Part shown: in pieces, positions 33,307-43,994 of the stretch
How the letters are laid out: every line of letters begins with the position of its first letter
Numbering within the stretch: position 1 is the stretch's first letter
Source of the DNA: Mycobacteriales bacterium
GTDB taxonomy: Bacteria > Actinomycetota > Actinomycetes > Mycobacteriales > SCTD01
NCBI GenBank assembly: GCA_030697205.1
Contig: JAUYQP010000003.1
Coordinates: 1-49,927, forward strand
DNA: 49,927 bases
Direction: 5' to 3'
Position numbers and translations under genes: made by a program
The notes under the pieces: model-generated
What the model saw: the letters and a program-made list of their open reading frames with translations, nothing else
Databases searched by the model: none
What the model was told of the DNA's origin: nothing

Positions 33307-34506
33307 TCATCGCACCAGCGGCGCGAGGACGGGTGCGAGGTCGCCACGGGCGGAGACCGCCACGGACGACAGGCCCTGCCAGGCGGCGGCCTCCTGCAGC
33401 GACACCGCAAGCGCCTCGGCCACCTCCAGCACGTCGGACTTCGGCTCGACCCACGCGCCCAGCACCTGCAGCACCCCGGCCTTGCGGTCGGACTTCAGGT
33501 CGACCCGCGCCCGGATCCCTTCGTCGTGCAGGAACGGCAGGATGTAGTAGCCGTAGACCCGCTTCGGCGCTGGCACGTAGATCTCGATGCGGTAGTCGAA
33601 CCCGAACAGCCGCGACGTGCGCGAGCGCTCGAAGACCAGCGGGTCGAAGGGGCTCAGCAGCGTCGAGCGGCGCGCCGTGCGCGGCACCGCGGTCCCGGGC
33701 CAGAGGTACGCCGGATCGCGCCACCCCTCGACGGCGACCTGCTCGAGCTCGCCGTCCTCCACCAGCGACGCCAGCGCCACCTTCGCCTCGGCCGGCCGTA
33801 GCCGGAAGTAGTCGCGCAGGTCGCGCTCCGTCCCGACGCCGTGCGCCCGTGCCGCCACCCGCATCAGCTCGCGCTGGGCCTCCTCGCGCGACGGTGTCGG
33901 CAGCGCCAGCACCGAGGCCGGGATCACGCGCTCGGTGACGTCGTACAACCGCTCGAACCCCGTCGTACGACGTGAGGTCGTCACCCGACCCGACCAGAAG
34001 AGGTACTCGAGCGCCTTCTTCACGTCGTCCCACCCCCACCAGGAGCCGCCACCGCGCGGCGTCTCCCGCAGCGCCCCCGCGCCGACGGGACCGCGCTCCT
34101 CGACCATCGCGTAGACCTTCTCGACGAAGTCGGGGCGGTCGCGGAAGACCCTCAGCGGCCCACCCCAGCCCTCCTCGAGGCCCTCGGCGCGGGCCATCCG
34201 CCAGCGCAGGTGCGGGTGCAGCGCGACCGGGAGGTAGGACGCCTCGTGGCCCCAGTACTCGAACAGCTCGCGCCGCCGGAAGGCCAGGTCGTCGAGCAGC
34301 CCGACCGGCCAGGCGCCGAGGCGCGACAGCGGCGGGAGGTGGTGGGCGCGGGCGAAGACGTTGACCGAGTCGATCTGGATCAGTGACGTCCGCGCGACGA
34401 CCCGGCGCAGGTGGCGCGCGTCGACGGCACCGGTGGGCAGCGGGTCGGCGAAGCCCTGCGCCGCCAGCGCGATCTGACGGGCCGTGCGGAGCGGGAGGGT
34501 CTGCAC
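33307..34506 (-). CDS. YcaQ/AlkX-type winged-helix DNA glycosylase
   Basis: The 399-residue protein matches the HTH_42 (AlkZ/YcaQ) family: three tandem winged helices, with the catalytic loop RTSLIQIDSVNVFARAHHLP. It reads Q-I-D, the QxD motif of the AlkX/YcaQ subgroup that opens crosslinks, instead of the QxQ motif of AlkZ. It probably repairs bulky or crosslinked N7-alkyl purines, cells' own or from antibiotics. GTG 34506 lies 6 nt from a CAGGAT box that is back to back with that of the divergent GNAT. Confidence 0.88.
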   Translation of the reverse strand: MQTLPLRTARQIALAAQGFADPLPTGAVDARHLRRVVARTSLIQIDSVNVFARAHHLPPLSRLGAWPVGLLDDLAFRRRELFEYWGHEASYLPVALHPHLRWRMARAEGLEEGWGGPLRVFRDRPDFVEKVYAMVEERGPVGAGALRETPRGGGSWWGWDDVKKALEYLFWSGRVTTSRRTTGFERLYDVTERVIPASVLALPTPSREEAQRELMRVAARAHGVGTERDLRDYFRLRPAEAKVALASLVEDGELEQVAVEGWRDPAYLWPGTAVPRTARRSTLLSPFDPLVFERSRTSRLFGFDYRIEIYVPAPKRVYGYYILPFLHDEGIRARVDLKSDRKAGVLQVLGAWVEPKSDVLEVAEALAVSLQEAAAWQGLSSVAVSARGDLAPVLAPLVR

Positions 34507-34531
34507 CGCCCGATCCTGGCAGGATCAGCGC
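34507..34531. promoter_or_regulatory. Back-to-back leaderless promoters in a 25-bp gap
   Basis: The palindrome GATCCTG-G-CAGGATC (34512–34526) contains two divergent CAGGAT boxes (34513–34518 leftward, 34520–34525 rightward), separated by one base pair. Each is exactly 6 nt from a GTG start (34506 leftward, 34532 rightward). Each -35 region would lie inside the other gene. Confidence 0.6.
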
Positions 34532-35014
34532 GTGGAGCTCCGAGCCCTTCGCCTCGACGAGGTCGTCCGCTACGACGAGGTCCGCCTCGAGACCTGGCGG
34601 GCCGCCTATCGCGGGCTCGTCCCCGACGCGTTCCTCGACGGCCTCGCCGTGACGGCGCAGCTCACCGCGAGCCGGACCGCGATGGCCCAGGACCCACACC
34701 GCGCGCTGCACGTCGCGGTCGTCGACGGCGTGGTCGTCGGCATCGCCGCGGCCGGACCGCCGCGAGACGACGACCTCGACCCCGACGACGTCACCGAGCT
34801 TGGGGCCCTCTACGTGCTGCCCGACCACTGGGGCGGCGGGATCGGGCGGGCCCTGCTCTCGGCCGTGCTCGCCCGCCGACCGCGGCCGAGGCAGGCGCTG
34901 TGGGTGCTCGAGGCCAACGACCGCAGCCGCGCCTTCTACGCCTCCTGCGGCTTCGCCCCCGACGGGCACCGCAAGGTCGAGACCCTGGCCAGCCGGTCGC
35001 CGAGGTGCGGCTGA
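34532..35014 (+). CDS. GNAT-family acetyltransferase (first of a tandem pair)
   Basis: The 160-residue protein has motif A VLPDHWGGGIGRALLSAVL and motif B ANDRSRAFYASCGF. Its N-terminus (VRLETWRAAYRGLVPDAFLDGL) matches that of the next gene (VQLSTWRTAYSDLLPPEVLDV), so the two are probably an old duplication. GTG 34532 follows its -10-like box by 6 nt. Substrate unknown. Confidence 0.85.
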   Translation: MELRALRLDEVVRYDEVRLETWRAAYRGLVPDAFLDGLAVTAQLTASRTAMAQDPHRALHVAVVDGVVVGIAAAGPPRDDDLDPDDVTELGALYVLPDHWGGGIGRALLSAVLARRPRPRQALWVLEANDRSRAFYASCGFAPDGHRKVETLASRSPRCG

Positions 35015-35025
35015 CCCGCTCCTCC

Positions 35026-35031
35026 TAGGCT
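35026..35031 (+). promoter_or_regulatory. -10 box for the second GNAT
   Basis: TAGGCT, 6 nt (CGGGGC), ATG 35038. It lies 11 nt after the stop of the first GNAT, so the second gene of the pair has its own leaderless promoter. Confidence 0.55.
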
Positions 35032-35037
35032 CGGGGC

Positions 35038-35541
35038 ATGGCCGACGTCAGCGTGCGACCCGCCCGCCCCGAGGACGCCGAGCGAGCCGCCCGCGTGCAG
35101 CTGTCGACCTGGCGCACCGCCTACTCCGACCTGCTGCCGCCCGAGGTCCTCGACGTCCCCGAGGAGCAGGTCGCTGCCGTGTGGCTGCGCGGCGTCGAGG
35201 TCCCGCCCTCGCACCGCCACCGGCTGCTCGTCGCGATGGACGGCCCCGAGCTCGTCGGCCTCGCCGTCTCCGAGCCGGTCGACGACGCGACCGTCGAGCT
35301 GACCGCGCTGATCGTCGAACCGCGCTGGGGCCGGCGCGGTCACGGCTCCCGGCTGCTCGCCGCCTCGGTCGACCACTGGCGCGGCGACGGCGCGACCCAC
35401 GCGCAGACCTGGGCCTGGGAACGCGACGACGCGACCCGCTCCTTCCTCGAGTCCTCCGGCTGGGAGCCCGACGGCGTCGCCCGCTCGCTCGACACCGGCC
35501 AGCGCCAGGTCCGCCTCCACGTCTCCCTCGAGGAGTCGTGA
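35038..35541 (+). CDS. GNAT-family acetyltransferase (second of a tandem pair)
   Basis: The 167-residue protein has motif A IVEPRWGRRGHGSRLLAASV and motif B ERDDATRSFLESSGW. It shares the WRTAY N-terminal pattern with the preceding gene. It overlaps the DUF2461 gene by 4 nt (GTGA). Confidence 0.83.
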   Translation: MADVSVRPARPEDAERAARVQLSTWRTAYSDLLPPEVLDVPEEQVAAVWLRGVEVPPSHRHRLLVAMDGPELVGLAVSEPVDDATVELTALIVEPRWGRRGHGSRLLAASVDHWRGDGATHAQTWAWERDDATRSFLESSGWEPDGVARSLDTGQRQVRLHVSLEES

Positions 35542-36191
35542 CCTTCGCGGGGATCCCCGACGAAGCGCTCGCCTTCTACGAGGGCCTCGAGGCCGACAAC
35601 TCCAAGGCCTACTGGACCGACCACAAGCAGGTGTACGACGCCTGCGTCCGTGACCCGCTGCTCGCCCTGATGGCGGGCCTCGAGGCGGAGTTCGGCCCCG
35701 CGAAGCTGTTCCGGCCCTACCGCGACGTGCGCTTCTCCAAGGACAAGACGCCCTACAAGACCCACGCGGCCTTCGTGACCCGCGACGACGCCTCCGGGCT
35801 GCTCTACTGCCAGCTCGGTGCCGACGGGCTGTCCTTCGGCGGTGGCTACCACCACACGAGCACCGACCAGGGCCAGCGGCTGCGGGCGGCGGTCGCCGAC
35901 GACCGCACCGGCCAGGCGTTGACCCAGGTGCTCGCGCCGCTCGAGTCCGACGGGTGGGAGGTCGGCGGCGAACGCTACGTCCGGGTCCCGAAGCCCTACC
36001 TCCCCGACGCCCCTCGGGCCGAGCTGCTCCGCGCGAAGTCCCTCACGGTCTTCCGCCACCACGAGCCCGCGGAGTGGCTGCACGGCCCGGGGTGCCTCGA
36101 CCGGGTCGCGGCCGCCTGGCGCGCCGTCGGACCGCTCAACGACTGGCTCGCCACCTACGTCGGCCCGCCCCGCGACGTCGTCCAGCGCTGA
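35538..36191 (+). CDS. DUF2461-family protein
   Basis: The 217-residue protein starts FAGIPDEALAFYEGLEADNSKAYWTDHKQVYD and continues FRPYRDVRFSKDKTPYKTHAAF, both typical of the DUF2461 (TIGR02453) family. Family members have no established biochemical role. The GTG overlaps the GNAT stop, so the two are co-translated. Confidence 0.85.
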   Translation: MTFAGIPDEALAFYEGLEADNSKAYWTDHKQVYDACVRDPLLALMAGLEAEFGPAKLFRPYRDVRFSKDKTPYKTHAAFVTRDDASGLLYCQLGADGLSFGGGYHHTSTDQGQRLRAAVADDRTGQALTQVLAPLESDGWEVGGERYVRVPKPYLPDAPRAELLRAKSLTVFRHHEPAEWLHGPGCLDRVAAAWRAVGPLNDWLATYVGPPRDVVQR

Positions 36192-36223
36192 GGGTCGAGG
36201 CCCGCCGGCCCGCGGCACCTGGG

Positions 36224-36282
36224 GATCGGGTGGCTTTCGTCGGCGGGTCGTGCCGCGACACGCCGAGGACATCCACCCGATC
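36224..36282. repeat. Dispersed 59-bp palindromic element, copy C1
   Basis: Outer arms GATCGGGTGG (36224–36233) and CCACCCGATC (36273–36282). It is a homologue of 12496–12554, same length, with GTGGCTTTCGTCGGCG and CGACACGCCGAG conserved. The T-A pair of copy A is C-G here, so pairing is maintained. It lies 32 nt after the DUF2461 stop. Confidence 0.85.
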
Positions 36283-36301
36283 CGACGGGCCCGGACACCG
36301 A

Positions 36302-36379
36302 CAAGATCAACAGCACATGTGCACGCGCCCGTGCGGCAGACCGAGCGTGACCGCCGTACCTGATGTGCTGTTGATCTTG
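36302..36379. repeat. Intergenic palindrome C2
   Basis: Perfect 17-bp arms (36302–36318, CAAGATCAACAGCACAT, and 36363–36379) enclose 44 nt. It lies 19 nt after palindrome C1. Confidence 0.9.
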
Positions 36380-36465
36380 CCAGGGGCATGACACGAGGTG
36401 CGCGTGATGACGTGAGCCGGACCCTGCGCTGCGGGTCAGCGCGATCCGCACTCCGGCGTCCGACG

Positions 36466-36567
36466 GGTCGTGAAGATCGTCGTGAAGCAGTGCTCGCGGC
36501 GACAGGTCGCTGACCAGCGCTTTCACCGCTCGCAGGCCGAGGCCGCTACACGACGATCTTCACGACC
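36466..36567. repeat. Intergenic palindrome C3
   Basis: Perfect 19-bp arms (36466–36484 and 36549–36567, GGTCGTGAAGATCGTCGTG) enclose 64 nt. The right arm contains the 13-mer CACGACGATCTTC, shared with palindrome B3. Confidence 0.9.
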
Positions 36568-36848
36568 TCAGCCTCGGGAGCCACCGCCGCTGAGGCGCCT
36601 CGTGGCGGGAGGCGAACCCGGCCTGCAACGGCGCCCCCGGCGGCCTACCTGGACGCAGTCTCGGTCGATCGACCGCACCCTGGTGTGGACGGCTCACCGA
36701 GTCGGACTGCATCCGGACCGCGCCCCCGGCGTACGCCGTCGTCAGACCTCCCTGTCCGCTTCGCCACATTCGTGCGAACCTTTGTCGCTCCCCCGGGATC
36801 TCCAGCCTGACGACCCAGCGACAGGCAGCCGGCGGGAGGTGCACGGGG
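36568..36848 (+). other. Leader/promoter region of the sigma-factor gene, no gene seen
   Basis: No convincing coding sequence is visible here. A bulged dyad (TTCG…CGAA, about 36758–36778) is followed by CGAACC, which resembles an ECF -35 element, and GGGAGGT before the GTG at 36849. A self-controlled promoter is plausible; the elements are too weak to call. Confidence 0.3.
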
Positions 36849-37403
36849 GTGACGGTCGACGTGTCGGTGGACGGGCTGCGCGGCCTCTCCCTCGGCCTGC
36901 CCGCGCGGGCCGGGACCGAGGACGGTTTGCCCGCACTGCCCGGCGTGAGCGCCGAGGCCCGCCAAGACTTCGCGGCGCTCTACACCGCCGAGTTCGGCCG
37001 GCTCGCCGGCTACCTCACCGGGCTCACCGGCAACGCCGACGTGGGCCGTGAAGCCGCGCAGGAGGCCTTCACCCGGCTGTTCGCGCGCTGGCGCAAGGTC
37101 AGCGAGCCGCGCGGCTTCGTCTACGTCGTCGGCACCAACCTCTGCCGCCACCACTGGCGGCAGAGCGGCCGGGAGCGCTCCGCCGTCACGAGCCTGCGCG
37201 TCACGACGCCGACCGACACGGTCGACGGTGACCCGTGGCTGCGCGACCTCGTCGAGCGGCTGCCGCTGCGGCTGCGCGAGGTCGTGCTCCTGCACTACTA
37301 CGCCGACCTGCCGGTCGCCGAGGTCGCGCTCGCCGTGAAGCGCCGGCTCTTCGAGGCACGGGCGCTGCTCGCCGAGGCCGTCACCGAGGCAGGTGGCCGA
37401 TGA
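36849..37403 (+). CDS. ECF-like sigma factor with a gap in region 4
   Basis: The 184-residue protein has a sigma-2-like region (FAALYTAEFGRLAGYLTGL…AAQEAFTRLFARWRKV…YVVGTNLCRHHWRQ) and a sigma-4 start (LPLRLREVVLLHYYADLPVAEVALA) that jumps directly to VKRRLFEARALL. ECF factors normally have 7–8 residues (such as LGRPVGT) between VALA and VKRRL: the turn and start of the recognition helix. So an in-frame loss of about 21–24 bp near 37333 is likely. GTG 36849 is preceded by GGGAGGT. It is coupled to the BsuPI gene (ATGA). DNA binding at -35 may be lost. Confidence 0.75.
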   Translation: MTVDVSVDGLRGLSLGLPARAGTEDGLPALPGVSAEARQDFAALYTAEFGRLAGYLTGLTGNADVGREAAQEAFTRLFARWRKVSEPRGFVYVVGTNLCRHHWRQSGRERSAVTSLRVTTPTDTVDGDPWLRDLVERLPLRLREVVLLHYYADLPVAEVALAVKRRLFEARALLAEAVTEAGGR

Positions 37404-38235
37404 CCGAGATCCGCCTCGTCCCGCCGCCTGCCGACGGTCTCGCGCAGGCCTTCCGCGAGGCTGCCGCCCGTCGCCGCCGCAAGGCCGCGACCACCGGCAG
37501 CGCAGGTCTGCTCGGCGCCGCGATCGTCTTCGCGACCCTCACCGGCGGCAGCGGCCAGGTCCTCACCCAGGACGACCCGCTCCCGCCTGCGCAGCAGGAC
37601 CGCAACGTCCTCGAGCTGCTCCCGGTCGGGCCGACCCCGGCTGCCAGCGCGCCCGGCACGTCCGGCCCCCGACGGTCCGCGACGACCGCTGCGGGCAGCG
37701 CGGGCGGCCCGACCGCCACGGCGGCCACCCTCACGCCAGGCGCGCCGCGCAGCACTGCAGTCCCCGTGCGCCCGGCCACCCGACCCACGACGACCGCCTA
37801 TCGGGCCGCCCCGATGAGCCGCAGGACCTCCGATGCCCAGCAGGGCAACGTGCCCGCACTGACCTGCAGTTCCATCGGTGGCAACAACCTCTGCTCCTCC
37901 GTCGCGACGACCGGCAGCGGCAAGGACAGGCTGCTGTCGGTCGTGCTGTGCAACCAGGGCGTCGACGCGATCCGGCTGGACTTCTCTTTCGCCGACGAGC
38001 TCGACATCGAGGTCGCGCAAGGCGATCGGGTGCTGTGGCGATGGGCGGTGGGGCGCTCGGCCGTCCGCGACCCGCACCAGGCCCGGCTGCCGGCGAGCGG
38101 CTGCCGGGACTGGACGACGCCCTGGACCGCGGTGGACCAGAGCGGCCGTCCCCTGGCGACGGGCATGACCTACGACCTGCGTGCGCGCATCGACTCCCCC
38201 GACGCGGCCGAGGCCGCCGCACCCACGGGCTACTA

Positions 38236-38245
<10 letters not shown>
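37400..38245 (+). CDS. Membrane protein with C-terminal BsuPI-like domain, possible sigma partner
   Basis: The 281-residue protein has a short cytosolic segment (about 1–32, FREAAARRRRKAAT), one transmembrane helix (about 33–50), a Thr/Ala/Pro-rich linker and an extracytoplasmic domain (about 165–270) with NQGVDAIRLDFSFADELDIEVAQGDRVLWRW and a late YDLRARID strand, the layout of BsuPI proteinase-inhibitor-like domains. It overlaps the sigma gene by 4 nt, as anti-sigma genes usually do, but it lacks the zinc-binding anti-sigma motif. Confidence 0.7.
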
Positions 38246-40714
<2,469 letters not shown>

Positions 40715-40725
40715 GGAGGGGGTTC

Positions 40726-42942
40726 CTACTCGGCGGACGCGTCGGCCGGCGCCTCGGCAGCAGCCGGGGCGTCGGAGTTGTCGACCGGCGTGAGGCTGAT
40801 CTTGCCGCGCTGGTCGATCTCGGTGATCTCGACCTGCAGCTTGTCGCCGACGTTGACGACGTCCTCGACCTTGCCGACGCGCTTGCCGTTGCCCAGCTTG
40901 GAGATGTGGACGAGGCCGTCCTTGCCGGGGAGCAGGCTGACGAAGGCGCCGAAGGCGGCGGTCTTGACGACCGTGCCGAGGAAGCGCTCGCCGACCTTGG
41001 GCATCGTCGGGTTGGCGATCATGTTGATGACCGCGAGGGCGGCCTCGGCCGCCGAGCCGCTCGTCGCGCCGATGTAGATCGTGCCGTCGTCCTCGACGGT
41101 GATGTCGGCGCCCGTGTCGGCCTGGATGGTGTTGATCATCTTGCCCTTCGGGCCGATGACCTCACCGATCTTGTCGACGGGGATCTTCACGGTGAGCACG
41201 CGCGGGGCGTAGGGCGACATCTCGTCGGGCTCGTCGATCGCCTCGTTCATGACCTCGAGGATCGCGAGGCGGGCGGTGCGGGCCTGCTGCAGGGCGGCGG
41301 CCAGGACCGACGACGGGATGCCGTCGAGCTTGGTGTCGAGCTGCAGCGCGGTGACGAACTGCGGGGTGCCGGCGACCTTGAAGTCCATGTCGCCGAACGC
41401 GTCCTCGGCGCCGAGGATGTCGGTCAGGGTGGCGTACTCGCCGCCCTCGTAGATGAGGCCCATCGCGATGCCGGCGACGGGGGCCTTGAGGGGCACACCG
41501 GCGTTGAGCAGCGACATCGTGGACGCGCAGACCGAGCCCATCGAGGTCGAGCCGTTGGACGACAGCGCCTCGGAGACCTGACGGATCGCGTAGGGGAAGT
41601 CGGCCTTGCTCGGCAGCACCGGCAGCAGGGCGCGCTCGGCGAGCGCGCCGTGGCCGATCTCGCGGCGCTTGGGCGAGCCCACGCGGCCGGTCTCGCCGGT
41701 GGAGTACGGCGGGAAGTTGTAGTGGTGCATGTAGCGCTTGCGGTTGTCCGGGTTGAGCGTGTCGACCATCTGCTCCATGCGGGCCATGTTGAGCGTGGTG
41801 ACACCCATGATCTGGGTCTCGCCGCGCTCGAACAGCGCCGAGCCGTGGACGCGGGGCAGGACCTCGACCTCGGCCGCGAGCTGACGGATGTCCTCGAGGC
41901 CACGGCCGTCGATGCGGACCTTGTCCTTGACGACCCGGCGGCGCACCAGCGCCTTGTTGAGCGAGCGGAAGGCGGCCTTGAGCTCGCCCCCGCGACCCTC
42001 GAACTTCTCGGAGAGGGCGGCGACCGTCTCGTCGCGGAGCGCGTCGGTGGCGCTCTCGCGCTCCTGCTTGCCGACGATCGACATGATCTCGCTGAGCTTG
42101 GCCTCGGCGGCGTCGGTGACGGCCTGCAGCGCGTCGTCTTCGTAGTCGAGGAAGACGGGGAACTCGAGAGGCTCGTTGGGCGCCTTCGCCTTGAGCTCGA
42201 GCTGCGCCTTGCAGACCGCAGCGATCGCGGGCTTGGCGGCCTCGAGGCCGGCGGCGACGACGGCCTCGGTCGGGGCCGTGCCACCGCCGTTGATGACCTC
42301 GAAGACGTCGGGGGTGGCCTCCGCCTCGACCATCATGATCGCGACGTCGCCGTCGTCGAGCATGCGGCCCGCGACGACCATGTCGAAGGTCGCGTCCTTG
42401 AGCTCGGAGTGCGTCGGGAAGGCGATCCACTCACCGTTGACGCACGCGACGCGGGTGGCGCCGACCGGGCCGGTGAAGGGCAGGCCGGACAGCAGCACCG
42501 AGCAGGCGGCCGAGTTGATGGCGAGCACGTCGTAGAGGTGGTCGGGGTCCAGGGACAGCACCGTGGAGACGACCTGGACCTCGTTGCGCAGGCCCTTCTT
42601 GAACGACGGGCGCAGCGGCCGGTCGGTCAGGCGGCAGGTGAGGATGGCGTCCTCGGAGGGACGGCCCTCACGCCGGAAGAACGAGCCGGGGATCTTGCCC
42701 GCGGCGTACATCCGCTCCTCGACGTCGATCGTCAAGGGGAAGAAGTCGAGGTTCTCCTTGGGCCGCTTGGACGCGGTCGCCGCGGACAGGACGAGGGTGT
42801 CGCCCTGGTAGATCGTGACCGAGCCGGCGGCCTGCTTGGCCAGGCGGCCGGTCTCGAAGCGAAGCGTGCGCGTCGCGCCGCCCGGGTTGCTGATGACGGC
42901 CTCGGTGAACTCGCTGCCGTAGATGTTGCTCTCGCCCTCCAA
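40726..42942 (-). CDS. pnp: Polyribonucleotide nucleotidyltransferase (PNPase)
   Basis: The 738-residue protein has two RNase PH domains, then a KH domain ([22 protein letters not shown]) and an S1 domain ([28 protein letters not shown]). It degrades RNA 3'–5' using phosphate and can also synthesise RNA tails. TTG 42942 ([12 protein letters not shown]) is chosen because GAGGAG lies 6 nt upstream. It follows rpsO by 211 nt. Confidence 0.95.
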   Translation of the reverse strand: MEGESNIYGSEFTEAVISNPGGATRTLRFETGRLAKQAAGSVTIYQGDTLVLSAATASKRPKENLDFFPLTIDVEERMYAAGKIPGSFFRREGRPSEDAILTCRLTDRPLRPSFKKGLRNEVQVVSTVLSLDPDHLYDVLAINSAACSVLLSGLPFTGPVGATRVACVNGEWIAFPTHSELKDATFDMVVAGRMLDDGDVAIMMVEAEATPDVFEVINGGGTAPTEAVVAAGLEAAKPAIAAVCKAQLELKAKAPNEPLEFPVFLDYEDDALQAVTDAAEAKLSEIMSIVGKQERESATDALRDETVAALSEKFEGRGGELKAAFRSLNKALVRRRVVKDKVRIDGRGLEDIRQLAAEVEVLPRVHGSALFERGETQIMGVTTLNMARMEQMVDTLNPDNRKRYMHHYNFPPYSTGETGRVGSPKRREIGHGALAERALLPVLPSKADFPYAIRQVSEALSSNGSTSMGSVCASTMSLLNAGVPLKAPVAGIAMGLIYEGGEYATLTDILGAEDAFGDMDFKVAGTPQFVTALQLDTKLDGIPSSVLAAALQQARTARLAILEVMNEAIDEPDEMSPYAPRVLTVKIPVDKIGEVIGPKGKMINTIQADTGADITVEDDGTIYIGATSGSAAEAALAVINMIANPTMPKVGERFLGTVVKTAAFGAFVSLLPGKDGLVHISKLGNGKRVGKVEDVVNVGDKLQVEITEIDQRGKISLTPVDNSDAPAAAEAPADASAE

Positions 42943-43050
42943 CGGGCTCTCCTCTTCACTGCGTGCCGCGAGGGGCGAGGAGGCAGAGCCGGTCTTCAGT
43001 GGAGGCGGCCGGTCCCCTGCGTCTGCAGCGGCTCCGGCGGCCACTCCCGA

Positions 43051-43066
43051 GGACCGGGTCCGGTCC
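43051..43066 (-). promoter_or_regulatory. Hairpin in the pnp leader
   Basis: GGACCG (43051–43056) and CGGTCC (43061–43066) with a GGTC loop lie in the 211-nt rpsO–pnp gap. Leader hairpins at this place are RNase III targets for pnp autoregulation in other bacteria; that role is inferred. Confidence 0.4.
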
Positions 43067-43117
43067 TTCCCGTCGTGGCGGACGGGGTTCGTCGCGAGGT
43101 GGTCCCTCGACGACGAG

Positions 43118-43145
43118 AGGGGAGCGCCCGGGTGGGCACTCCCCT
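43118..43145 (-). terminator. Strong hairpin after rpsO
   Basis: AGGGGAG-c-GCCC (43118–43129) pairs with GGGC-a-CTCCCCT (43134–43145), one mismatch and a GGGT loop, starting 8 nt after the rpsO stop. With no T-run, it probably attenuates or processes the transcript between rpsO and pnp. Confidence 0.6.
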
Positions 43146-43153
43146 TCGAGCGT

Positions 43154-43423
43154 CTAGCGGCGCAGACCGAGCTTCTCGATGAGAGCGCGGTAGCGCGTGA
43201 TGTCGGTCTTCTCGAGGTACTTGAGCAGACGGCGCCGACGGCCGACGAGCTGGAGCAGACCACGACGGGTGTGGTGGTCGTGCTTGTGCTGCTTGAGGTG
43301 CTCGGTGAGATCGCTGATGCGCTTGGTCAGCAGCGCGACCTGCACCTCGGGCGAACCGGTGTCGTTGGCCACGGTGGCGTGCTCAGCCATGATCGCGGTC
43401 TTGGTAGCGGTGTCGAGTGCCAC
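43154..43423 (-). CDS. rpsO: 30S ribosomal protein S15
   Basis: The 89-residue protein matches S15 throughout ([63 protein letters not shown]). It binds 16S rRNA early in 30S assembly. GTG 43423 has a GGAGGAA site upstream. Expected partner pnp lies downstream. Confidence 0.98.
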   Translation of the reverse strand: MALDTATKTAIMAEHATVANDTGSPEVQVALLTKRISDLTEHLKQHKHDHHTRRGLLQLVGRRRRLLKYLEKTDITRYRALIEKLGLRR

Positions 43424-43512
43424 GGGGGTGTTTCCTCCGGTCCGGTGTGCGCGCCCTAGGTCTTCTGCACCAGGGCAGGTGAACGCACCGCCGGGTCCAC
43501 CGGCGTGCCACC

Positions 43513-43518
43513 AGCCTA
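43513..43518 (-). promoter_or_regulatory. Candidate -10 box for rpsO–pnp
   Basis: TAGGCT (leftward) would start transcription near 43506, giving a leader of about 80 nt that opens with a bulged hairpin (about 43484–43507). No convincing -35 is seen. Confidence 0.4.
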
Positions 43519-43541
43519 GCAGCGCGCCGCGTGGGGCCGGC

Positions 43542-43943
43542 TCACACCGCGATGTGCTCGATCACCTCGGCCGCGGCGTCACCGGCGAACAGGTAGTCGA
43601 GGTAGCGCAGCAGCTCGTCGGCGTCGAAGGGCTTGGCGAGGAAGTAGTCGACGCCCTCGGTCCAGGCCTGCCAGGCCTGCGCGTCGTCGGCCGCAGCCGT
43701 GAGCATGACGACCGGCAGGTCCGGCCCACCGTCGGCGGCGCGGATGCGCTGCAGCACCGCGTGGCCGTCGAGCCCGGGCATCATCACGTCGAGCACGACG
43801 CAGTCGGGGCGCTGGGCCTCGATGGCGCGCAGCCCGGCGAAGCCGTCCTCGGCGGTGCGGACGTCGTAGCCCTCGATGCCGAGCACGTCGGTGACGAGCG
43901 CGCGGATGACGGGGTCGTCGTCGATGACCAGGATCGTGGGCAC
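43542..43943 (-). CDS. Single-domain response regulator
   Basis: The 133-residue protein is a receiver domain only: acidic pocket (VIDDDP), phospho-acceptor Asp in [12 protein letters not shown], conserved Thr in VVMLTA and Lys in LAKPF. No output domain follows. GTG 43943 is chosen because GGAGG lies 5 nt upstream; GTG 43961 has no such site. It sits between ribF and rpsO, an unusual place, and no histidine kinase is in the window. Confidence 0.9.
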   Translation of the reverse strand: MPTILVIDDDPVIRALVTDVLGIEGYDVRTAEDGFAGLRAIEAQRPDCVVLDVMMPGLDGHAVLQRIRAADGGPDLPVVMLTAAADDAQAWQAWTEGVDYFLAKPFDADELLRYLDYLFAGDAAAEVIEHIAV

Positions 43944-43994
43944 GTGAGCCTCCTTCTTCACGATGTCCTTCGGCGCTCGCGCGCGCCCGGCAGG

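Noticed and set aside
40906-43182. A 758-codon open frame on the plus strand
   Set aside because: Antisense shadow of pnp; high Asp/Arg/Gly/Val content and no motif.
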